Positions 42,588 to 49,941 of a DNA stretch of 64,000 nucleotides are shown here, one piece after another. A program made the translations under genes and the position numbers. Location of the stretch: the NCBI GenBank assembly GCA_013376995.1, contig JACAAZ010000014.1, positions 1 through 64,000 of the forward strand, given 5' to 3'. The notes under the pieces were generated by a model. The model was given only the letters and a program-made list of their open reading frames with translations, was not told the DNA's origin and ran no database searches. Origin of the DNA: Bacteroidota bacterium. Its GTDB lineage: Bacteria > Bacteroidota > Bacteroidia > Bacteroidales > UBA4417. Every line of letters begins with the position of its first letter. Positions within the stretch are counted from its first letter, which is position 1.

Positions 42588-44795
42588 TCAGGCTAATTTC
42601 CAGCGGCCGGTCAGGGCCTCAACTTTTGTTTTAACCTTTGCCAGTTCAAGTTTCTGAAGTTTTACAAACGAATTGGTAGCAGGGTTTCCGAGGACAGCAT
42701 CCATTTCCTCTTTGTTCTCATAAACCATTTGCCTGAAAGGATCATTATAATCTCGATTGCGTGATTCCTCAACGGCTTTAATGTATTTCTGTTTATACAA
42801 AAAATATTCATTTAATAATGCTGTAAAGAGCTTGCTGTCGATCGTATCTGCAGAAGTCAATTCAGAGAGAGAAGAGAGGGCATGCTGAAATTTGTCGGAA
42901 GGGTATCGGGTAGCTTCAGAATGATAGAACTCATGAACATCTTCCCAACTTACCAGTTCATAGGAGATTAATTTTTGTCTTAATTTTTGAAGCTGGCTTT
43001 CACGTATAAGTTGCCCTCCAACATTAGTATAATTTTCCCTTTTACCGGCATTGGATAGGTCTTTGCTAAGAACATCGATGGAGTACTCTGTATGAGATAA
43101 GATATGATCGATAATCGCATCCATAGCATAAATGAGGATGTTTTCCCTGTAAGCTCTCCATGCTTCCGGAACTTTGATTAGCAGGCATTTCCTTTTTCCA
43201 TGTTCATACTCGTGGTCGCTAAGTTCAATTTCCTTTACAGCAGGATCATTTGCCTGGATAAGGTTTCTTCCAACATCGGCAATCTCAGAAGGAGGACTAA
43301 GCTTTTCTTTATTTTCTGAACCGGCTTTCACCCCTGCTAACATCTCTAATTTGGATACTGCGGCAAACATTGCATTTACAGTATCCGGAGCCAGGTAAGC
43401 TGATTCAAGCAACTGCAAAGGTTCCGGCCGTTTGTCCCGGTCAGATGTTTTCCATGAATTGCGAGCAAGAGCATACATATTGTACATGAACCAGTAGGCA
43501 GGCATTATAACAAGCCTGTCCAAAGAAAAATCATTGCTAACCAGGCTGAATGGCAAGGTAATATTGAGTTCTGAAGGATAGTCAGCCTTTGAAAGAATGG
43601 TATAGGGGGCAAATTTTGAATTATGCTTCACACTGGTACATAATGCCGGCCAAAATCCTCTTGCTGCGATAAGTTCACCATCGGCTCCCCGGCTATTATG
43701 ATTCGACCCGATGGTTGCACCAGCTGCAATATTACTCTGCCCTTCGATGGTGGCAGCAATCAGGAAGGAATTGTTGTGATGCTGCTCATGGGCGGGAAAG
43801 ATCAATGAATTGAGTACTTCACAGCAGGAGATAGTTGCATTGTCACCCAGGAAAGAATTGATAAGGCGCGCTCCATACTTCAACTGCGAGTTCGAACCCA
43901 TGATAAAACGGACGGCTTTAACCCCATAGAAAATCCTGCAGCCACAACCGATTATTCCATTTACCAGTTCACATCCTTCGCCAATTTGAGTGGGCATTTC
44001 GGGAGAGGAATTGATTGTAAGGTTCTTGAGCTTGTTTGCGCCTTTAAGATAGGCATCCATCCCGGTCCTGACATCCTTGACAATGCTACAGTTCTTGATC
44101 ACTGTCCTGCTTCCCAGCGTGCCATAATATCCCCTGAAATTATCGAACTTCTTTTCGGTCATTTCCCTAAACCTGCGTTGCAGGTCATGGTCGTGCCGGT
44201 TCCTGCTCCATAGCCAGGCATCCCCGGGAAGCATACCATCAAACGGCATTACTTTTCTTCCTCCATTCTCATTGCATATCTCCAGCCAGATCCTGATATC
44301 TTCATTTTCCCCTTCCTTAAGAATCCCATTTCCAAATTTAGCGTGATCAGATGCTGCTATTTCGTTTACATTGGCAACAATTACCTCATCACCGGTAATG
44401 TAGTATGCAAAATAATTCACATTGTCAATCACAACATTGTCGCCAAAATCGCAATTGATGATTGTACTGTTATAAAGCCCAACAGGTACACGGAGGTCGT
44501 GGAATTCAAGGTAATATGGTTCGAGATTCCCTATCCTGACCAATCCGAAGAACTTGCAGTTCTTTACCAGTTCCGGATTAAATGCATCAGAAACCAGGAT
44601 TTTATTCCAGTCATCACTTGAGTTGAGGTTCCTAACCAGTATTTCGATTTCATGAGCTGTAAGCTGCCGATAGCGACCATTCCCCGGATTTTGTTTATTT
44701 CGCAGATAATATTCATCCTTCCCGATAGGAATATAGTCGGAGGGGATAAACTGGTATCCCAAAGTGTTGATAGGGTGCTTGACAATTTCGCTCAT
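42588..44795 (-). CDS. DUF4954 family protein, beta-helix rich
   Basis: About 735 residues from the ATG at 44795. I recognise it as the DUF4954 family of Bacteroidetes. The first 400 residues show hexapeptide-like turns of a left-handed beta-helix ('NSTIINCDFGDNVVIDNVNY', 'GAATIGSNHNSRGADGELIA', 'LINSFLGDNATISCCEVLNS'), the fold of acyl- and nucleotidyl-transferases. The C-terminal 300 residues are mainly helical. Function is unknown; a transferase or sugar-phosphate role is only a fold-based guess. It precedes the MerR-B12 gene by 137 bases on the same strand. Confidence 0.75.
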   Translation of the reverse strand: MSEIVKHPINTLGYQFIPSDYIPIGKDEYYLRNKQNPGNGRYRQLTAHEIEILVRNLNSSDDWNKILVSDAFNPELVKNCKFFGLVRIGNLEPYYLEFHDLRVPVGLYNSTIINCDFGDNVVIDNVNYFAYYITGDEVIVANVNEIAASDHAKFGNGILKEGENEDIRIWLEICNENGGRKVMPFDGMLPGDAWLWSRNRHDHDLQRRFREMTEKKFDNFRGYYGTLGSRTVIKNCSIVKDVRTGMDAYLKGANKLKNLTINSSPEMPTQIGEGCELVNGIIGCGCRIFYGVKAVRFIMGSNSQLKYGARLINSFLGDNATISCCEVLNSLIFPAHEQHHNNSFLIAATIEGQSNIAAGATIGSNHNSRGADGELIAARGFWPALCTSVKHNSKFAPYTILSKADYPSELNITLPFSLVSNDFSLDRLVIMPAYWFMYNMYALARNSWKTSDRDKRPEPLQLLESAYLAPDTVNAMFAAVSKLEMLAGVKAGSENKEKLSPPSEIADVGRNLIQANDPAVKEIELSDHEYEHGKRKCLLIKVPEAWRAYRENILIYAMDAIIDHILSHTEYSIDVLSKDLSNAGKRENYTNVGGQLIRESQLQKLRQKLISYELVSWEDVHEFYHSEATRYPSDKFQHALSSLSELTSADTIDSKLFTALLNEYFLYKQKYIKAVEESRNRDYNDPFRQMVYENKEEMDAVLGNPATNSFVKLQKLELAKVKTKVEALTGRWKLA

Positions 44796-44885
44796 AACTT
44801 GATTGATTCTAAACAAATAATCGCCTTATTGTTGTAATGTAATTCCTGATAAGCAGGATACCTGGCATGCAAAAGTTGTTCTCTG

Positions 44886-47498
44886 TCAGGTATTCACCAA
44901 TGCCCTGGCCTGATCAAGAGCAGCCTGAAGGCCGGCCGGATTTTTACCTCCTGCCGTAGCAAAGTTGGATTGGCCTCCTCCGCCACCTTGAATATTCTTT
45001 GCCAATTCCCTCACTATTTGACCGGCATTCAGTTTCCTGTCTGCAACCAGGTTGTCGGATATCATCACTGTAAGGCCTGCTTTCCCTTCAGATTCGTTTC
45101 CGAGGACCAGGAAGAGGTTATCAACTGAATTCCTCAGTGAGAAAGCAAGGTCTTTAATAGCTGCAGCATCCAGGTCAGTTAAAGCTGAAATGAAATTTAC
45201 ACCATTGACTGATTCAACTTTTTTGATCAACTCATCCTTAAACATCCCTGCTTTTGCACTGTTGAGTACCTCAAGCTGCTTACGGAGTTCTGAATTTTGT
45301 TCGATGAGTTGGTTAATTCCCTTAAGCGGATCAACGGGGTTCTTAACCAGCTGTTTGATCAGTTCTAATGTATCAGACTGCTGTATCAGCAATTCTTCCA
45401 CCTTATTTGCAGTAATTGCTTCAATACGCCTAATCCCTGCTGCAATTGCACTTTCGCTGACAATCCGGAACATCCCGATCTGGCCGGTTGCGCTTACATG
45501 AGTTCCTCCGCAGAGTTCAACCGAGTTTCCAAATCGGATCACCCGGACATTATCACCATATTTTTCACCAAAGAATGCCAGGGCACCAAGTTTTTGGGCT
45601 TCTGCCATCGGGATGGAACGATGCTCATCCAATGCAGAATTTTCACGAACAAGATTGTTGACCATGGATTCAACCTGCCTGATTTCCTCATCTGTCAACT
45701 TCTGAAAATGAGAAAAGTCGAAGCGAAGGTAATCCTGGCTAACAAATGAGCCTTTCTGTTCTACATGCGTGCCAAGTATGCTGCGCATGGCATAATGCAG
45801 GAGGTGAGTCGCGGAATGGTTGTTTGCAATCTGTTTTCTTCTACCGATGGAAACGGCGGCAACAAAAGAAAGTGCAGGGTTTGACGGAAGTTTCTCTACC
45901 AGGTGTACAATCAGGTTGTTCTCTTTCCTTGTATCAATGATCTCAATTGCCTCTGAACCGGAAGTGAGTGTTCCGGTATCGCCGATTTGACCGCCGCTTT
46001 CAGCATAGAAAGGCGTCTGATCGAATACCAGTTGGTAAACCTCTTTGCCTTTGGCTATCACTTTGCGGTAGCGGGTAATTTTTACAGGGGCTTCCAGTTT
46101 GTCATATCCCAGGAAAGTTACTTTTTCAGATGGAATAAGTTCTACCCAGTCTTCTGTTTCGACTGTAGCATCCTGGCGGGAACGATTCTTCTGTTCTTCA
46201 AGCCGCTTTTGGAATCCTTCCATGTCGACCGTCCAGTCAATTTCCCTGCTCATCAATTGTGTAAGGTCGATCGGAAAGCCATAGGTGTCATACATTTCAA
46301 AGGCGAAATCGCCGGCAATGCATTTTTCAGCGTTTCCGACAGCGACATACTGGTGAAATTTCTGAATCCCGATGGTCAAGGTACGGAGGAATGATTGTTC
46401 CTCTTCTGTAATCACTCTTTCGATCAGGGATAATTGAGCACTGAGTTCAGGGAAGAAAGGGCCCATCTGTTTCTCAAGGATGGGGATTAATTTAAAGAGG
46501 AATGGTTCCCTGACATTAAGAAATGAATAACCATAACGTACGGCACGCCTCAGAATCCTCCTGATTACGTATCCTGCCTTGACATTCGACGGTAACTGGC
46601 CGTCAGCAATTGCAAACGTAACAGCCCTGAGGTGGTCAGCCATAACACGCATGGCGATATCACTCTTTTTTTCTTTTCCGTAAGGTATACCAGAGAGCCT
46701 TGAAATTTCTCCTATAATGGGGGTAAAGACGTCGGTATCATAATTGGATTGCTTGCCTTGCAGCACCATGCAGAGCCTTTCAAACCCCATACCGGTATCA
46801 ACGTGCTTTGCCGGCAGAAGCAGCAGGGAACCGTTGGCCTGCCTGTTGAACTGAATAAATACGTTGTTCCATATTTCGATAACCTGGGGATGGTCCTTGT
46901 TAACCAGCTGGTCACCTGGGATTGCCTTGCGCTCTTCTTCGTTCCGGATATCAACATGGATTTCTGAACAAGGTCCGCAAGGGCCTGTATCTCCCATTTC
47001 CCAGAAGTTGTCTTTCTTTGAACCTCTTAGAATCCGGCTCTCATCAATGTATTTTTTCCAGATTTCAAGGGCTTCCGTATCTTCTTCAAGGTTATCGCTG
47101 CTATCACCACCAAAAATGGTTACATAGAGTTTGTTTTTATCGATTCCATAAACCTTGGTAAGAAGTTCCCAGGCCCATTCAATGGCTTCAGATTTAAAAT
47201 AGTCGCCAAATGACCAGTTCCCCAGCATTTCGAACATGGTATGATGATAAGTGTCATGTCCAACTTCCTCAAGATCATTATGCTTACCGGAAACCCGGAG
47301 GCATTTCTGGGTATCAGCGATCCGGGGAAATTTTACAGGCGCATTGCCCAGGAAAATATCCTTAAACTGGTTCATACCGGCATTGGTAAACATAAGCGTG
47401 GGATCGTTCTTGATCACCATTGGCGCAGATGGAACAATTTGGTGTTGCTTTGATTTAAAAAAGTCGAGGAAGGTCTTGCGGATTTCTGTACTTGTCAT
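44886..47498 (-). CDS. alaS: Alanine-tRNA ligase
   Basis: An 870-residue AlaRS. The class II catalytic core opens 'STEIRKTFLDFFKSKQHQIV', with 'MLGNWSFGDYFK' near residue 90 and 'GMGFERLCMVLQGK'. The editing domain has the zinc-binding 'NHSATHLLHYAM' near 560 and 'CGGTHVSATG' near 663. The C-terminal DHHA1 part ends in the glycine-rich 'GGGGGQSNFATAGG'. All domains are present. It is divergent from the M23 peptidase, an order I associate with Bacteroidetes genomes. Confidence 0.97.
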   Translation of the reverse strand: MTSTEIRKTFLDFFKSKQHQIVPSAPMVIKNDPTLMFTNAGMNQFKDIFLGNAPVKFPRIADTQKCLRVSGKHNDLEEVGHDTYHHTMFEMLGNWSFGDYFKSEAIEWAWELLTKVYGIDKNKLYVTIFGGDSSDNLEEDTEALEIWKKYIDESRILRGSKKDNFWEMGDTGPCGPCSEIHVDIRNEEERKAIPGDQLVNKDHPQVIEIWNNVFIQFNRQANGSLLLLPAKHVDTGMGFERLCMVLQGKQSNYDTDVFTPIIGEISRLSGIPYGKEKKSDIAMRVMADHLRAVTFAIADGQLPSNVKAGYVIRRILRRAVRYGYSFLNVREPFLFKLIPILEKQMGPFFPELSAQLSLIERVITEEEQSFLRTLTIGIQKFHQYVAVGNAEKCIAGDFAFEMYDTYGFPIDLTQLMSREIDWTVDMEGFQKRLEEQKNRSRQDATVETEDWVELIPSEKVTFLGYDKLEAPVKITRYRKVIAKGKEVYQLVFDQTPFYAESGGQIGDTGTLTSGSEAIEIIDTRKENNLIVHLVEKLPSNPALSFVAAVSIGRRKQIANNHSATHLLHYAMRSILGTHVEQKGSFVSQDYLRFDFSHFQKLTDEEIRQVESMVNNLVRENSALDEHRSIPMAEAQKLGALAFFGEKYGDNVRVIRFGNSVELCGGTHVSATGQIGMFRIVSESAIAAGIRRIEAITANKVEELLIQQSDTLELIKQLVKNPVDPLKGINQLIEQNSELRKQLEVLNSAKAGMFKDELIKKVESVNGVNFISALTDLDAAAIKDLAFSLRNSVDNLFLVLGNESEGKAGLTVMISDNLVADRKLNAGQIVRELAKNIQGGGGGQSNFATAGGKNPAGLQAALDQARALVNT

Positions 47499-47951
47499 TC
47501 GGGTTGGGTTTGATGGATGGAGAGAGTGGGGGTTATTTCGTCATTCGATTGTCATTTCCGCCAGCTGGCGGTTCATTCAGTGGTCATTTGTCAGGGCAAA
47601 GGGCGAAGGAATTGGGCATAGTGCAATTCTCATAAAATCTTTGCGTCTTAGTGCCTTTGCGAGATTATTTGTGGTCGTTCAATGGCCAATCAATTGTCAT
47701 TTAAGTTAGATAGACATATATTGATCAGAGTAGGGTTTGTGATTAATATACTTGTATTAAGGGCAGTTTTTTGTGAATTAGGGTTTTAGGTTTTAGTTTT
47801 CTTCGGGAATGAAAGAAGTGAATTCATCTGGTTTCTTAACATTTCTTCACAGATGGTAGGGATGCAAATTTAAGGTAAATAGTTAATTTTGCCGAAATGA
47901 GCTTCATAATAGCTATTTTTAAGACTTATTCCGTTGTTTTAAATTGATCTG
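47499..47951. other. Divergent region between alaS and the M23 peptidase gene
   Basis: About 450 bases with no credible gene. It holds the second copy of the dispersed palindrome (47558-47571). A fragment ctttgcgtcttagtgccttt (47640-47659) begins a period-8 run that continues to 47662. A TAATTTTG box (47884-47891) lies 60 bases before the M23 start. The alaS promoter was not identified. Confidence 0.55.
47558..47571. repeat. Dispersed palindrome CCGCCAGCTGGCGG, copy 2
   Basis: The same 14-bp perfect palindrome as at 17517-17530, with matching flanks (tcattcgattgtcattt before it, tcattc after it). The two copies, 30 kb apart, agree over about 40 bases, so they are members of one repeat family. 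Confidence 0.75.
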
Positions 47952-48923
47952 ATGGCCAAAATCCGATACCAGTTTAACACCAAATCGCTGAAGATAGAGA
48001 AGGTGCAGGTTAGTTTCAGGGAACGACTGAGACGCTGGCTTTTTTCACTGGCATTTGGGTTGGTATTTGGAGTAATCGTCATTGTGCTTGCCTATAACTT
48101 TGTTTCTTCACCACGTGAGCGAATACTCAAGAATGAAGTTGAGCAGTATAAACTGAATTACAAAATACTCAACGACAGGCTGAAGAACCTGCAAACCGTC
48201 CTTGATGATCTGCAGGACAGGGATGATAATATCTACCGGGTTATTTTTGAAGCTGAGCCTGTACCTGCTTCTATGCGCAAGGCCGGATACGGGGGAGCTG
48301 ACAGGTATTCAAAGCTCAGCGGGGTAAGTAATTCGGATATCATCGTGAGCACAACCAAGAAGTTGGATGAAATCACCGGGCAGATGTATGTGCAATCCAA
48401 ATCATTTGATGACGTCTTCAAAATGGCCAAGAATAAGGAGAAAGTCATTGCCAGCATCCCCGCCATTCAGCCTGTCGATTTTCATGATCTTCGCAGGATT
48501 GGATCCTATTTTGGTTACCGTACCGACCCATTCTACAAGGTTACTAAATTTCATGAGGGTATTGATTTTGCAGCTGCTGTAGGAACCCCTGTATATGCAA
48601 CAGGCGATGGAGTCGTTACAGAAGCTGAGTTTAACAGGGGCGGTTATGGCATGTGTATCAAGATCAACCATGGATACAGTTATGAGACTTTTTATGCGCA
48701 TCTTTCAAGTATGAAGGTCAGGATAGGACAGAAGATAACCAGGGGAATGATTATAGGTGCTGTGGGAAATACCGGTAAATCAACTGCCCCACATCTTCAT
48801 TATGAAGTTCATAAGGGCGGAAATCCCATCAACCCGATTTATTTCTTCTTCAACGATATAACTCCAAAGGAATACCAGGCTATGATAGAGCAGTCATCAA
48901 AGCCTTCGCAGACACTGGATTAG
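47952..48923 (+). CDS. M23 family peptidoglycan endopeptidase
   Basis: A 323-residue protein with a short cytoplasmic N-terminus, one membrane helix near residues 29-50 ('WLFSLAFGLVFGVIVIVLAY') and a coiled coil near 58-95. A C-terminal LytM/M23 domain spans about 185-300. The zinc and catalytic motifs are 'FHEGIDFAAAVGTPVYA' and 'HLHYEVHKGGNPINP'. It should cut peptide cross-links in the periplasm, or activate other hydrolases. alaS is divergent upstream; a small MerR gene follows 605 bases later with heptamer arrays in between. Confidence 0.93.
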   Translation: MAKIRYQFNTKSLKIEKVQVSFRERLRRWLFSLAFGLVFGVIVIVLAYNFVSSPRERILKNEVEQYKLNYKILNDRLKNLQTVLDDLQDRDDNIYRVIFEAEPVPASMRKAGYGGADRYSKLSGVSNSDIIVSTTKKLDEITGQMYVQSKSFDDVFKMAKNKEKVIASIPAIQPVDFHDLRRIGSYFGYRTDPFYKVTKFHEGIDFAAAVGTPVYATGDGVVTEAEFNRGGYGMCIKINHGYSYETFYAHLSSMKVRIGQKITRGMIIGAVGNTGKSTAPHLHYEVHKGGNPINPIYFFFNDITPKEYQAMIEQSSKPSQTLD

Positions 48924-48931
48924 AGGGCGGA

Positions 48932-48987
48932 GCGCATGGTGCATAGGGCTAGCGCATAAGGCGAAGGGCATGGGGCGAAGGGCAGCA
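48932..48987. repeat. 7-bp repeat array (GGCGAAG / GCGCATG type)
   Basis: Eight degenerate in-phase units begin 9 bases after the M23 stop: gcgcatg, gtgcata, gggctag, cgcataa, ggcgaag, ggcatgg, ggcgaag, ggcagca. Weaker than the neighbouring arrays but with the same period. Confidence 0.55.
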
Positions 48988-49007
48988 TGCTGTTATGTGG
49001 AGAGTGA

Positions 49008-49105
49008 GATAAAAGATAAAAGATAAAAGGAAAAAGATAAAAGATAAAAGATAAAAGATAAAAGGAAAAAGATAAAAGTTAGAAGTAGGAAGTAGGAAGT
49101 TGAAC
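49008..49105. repeat. 7-bp repeat array (GATAAAA to GTAGGAA)
   Basis: Fourteen in-phase units: gataaaa three times, ggaaaaa, gataaaa four times, ggaaaaa, gataaaa, then gttagaa, gtaggaa, gtaggaa, gttgaac. The unit sequence changes at 49078 with no break in the 7-bp phase. Confidence 0.85.
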
Positions 49106-49254
49106 AGGCATTGATGTTATTGAGGTATTTTAGTAATTTGAAAATTTGGCAATTTGAAAATGTGGAAATATTCAACGCCAAGTACTACCCGTTTAAGTAC
49201 CGAACCCCGTTAACGCCAAACCTTCATAACCAATTGTCAGTAGCCTGTAGGCCT

Positions 49255-49506
49255 TAAGCAGCAAGGAGTAAGCAGTAGGCAGTGAGCAGTAGGCAGTAGG
49301 CAGCAGGCAGAAAGCAGTGAGTAGTAGGCAGTAGGCAGTAGGCAGTAAGCAGTAGGCAGCAGGCAGAAAGCAGTGAGCAGCAGGCAGTAGTCAGTAAGCA
49401 GCAGGCAGAAAGCAGTGAGCAGCAGGCAGAAAGCAGTGAGCAGCAGGCAGTAGGCAGTAAGCAGCAGGCAGTACGCAGTAACCAATAACCAACTTCCAAT
49501 AACCAA
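49255..49506. repeat. Large 7-bp repeat array (NNRGCAG to TAACCAA)
   Basis: Thirty-six consecutive 7-base units in one phase. Most fit NNRGCAG (taggcag, caggcag, aaagcag, tgagcag, taagcag). A longer-order pattern is visible: caggcag-aaagcag-tgagcag recurs. The last four units switch to taaccaa, taaccaa, cttccaa, taaccaa without loss of phase. It ends 22 bases before the MerR start codon. Confidence 0.92.
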
Positions 49507-49528
49507 TTCCCTTACACATCCCAACTCC

Positions 49529-49861
49529 ATGCCTCTCAGGAAGAACGAAATAGGAAAGCTTTATTACCGGATAGGCGAAGTTGCCAATATGTTTGGAGTG
49601 AATACCTCTCTTATCCGATTTTATGAGAATGAGTTTGATATTATTAAACCTCATCGTAATAAGAAAGGTAACCGGCTTTTTACCCAGGCCGATGTCGATA
49701 ATTTCCATGTCATTTTCAGCCTGATCAAGGAAAAGGGATATACCCTGGATGGGGCCAAGCAGCATCTTAAGAAACAGAACAAAATTCCTGATAACCAGGA
49801 GGTTGTTCGTACGCTGCTCCGCGTGAAACGTTTCCTGCTTGAAATCAGAAGCGACCTTTGA
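49529..49861 (+). CDS. Small MerR-family transcription regulator
   Basis: A 110-residue protein consisting of a MerR winged-helix domain ('[20 protein letters not shown]', '[20 protein letters not shown]') and a short C-terminal helix ('[19 protein letters not shown]'). There is no effector domain. It follows the M23 gene after 605 bases of heptamer arrays; the largest array occupies its probable promoter region. Target genes unknown. Confidence 0.88.
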   Translation: MPLRKNEIGKLYYRIGEVANMFGVNTSLIRFYENEFDIIKPHRNKKGNRLFTQADVDNFHVIFSLIKEKGYTLDGAKQHLKKQNKIPDNQEVVRTLLRVKRFLLEIRSDL

Positions 49862-49883
49862 TTTTGAGCATGGGTTTGAATAA

Positions 49884-49919
49884 AAAATAGCGGAACAGTA
49901 TTAACTATTCCGCTATTTT
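49884..49919. terminator. Bidirectional terminator between MerR and M16 genes
   Basis: A perfect 12-bp stem (aaaatagcggaa at 49884-49895, complement at 49908-49919) with a 12-base loop lies between two converging genes. A-rich and T-rich flanks make it usable in both directions. Confidence 0.88.
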
Positions 49920-49941
49920 AATTTTAATATTGATGCCTTTC

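Noticed and set aside
47251-47709. A 152-codon plus-strand frame across the alaS start and upstream region
   Set aside because: It overlaps the conserved AlaRS N-terminus in antisense and runs through the dispersed palindrome; no recognisable product.
49255-49506. Possible CRISPR array
   Set aside because: Units are 7 bp with no 25-40 bp repeats or unique spacers, and there are no cas genes in the window.
49237-49530. Minus-strand open frames encoding a leucine/alanine/cysteine-rich repeat protein
   Set aside because: They are direct translation of the 7-bp array: three 7-base units make 21 bases, so any frame yields a 7-residue repeat. There is no independent sign of coding, and the array is nearly stop-free by composition.
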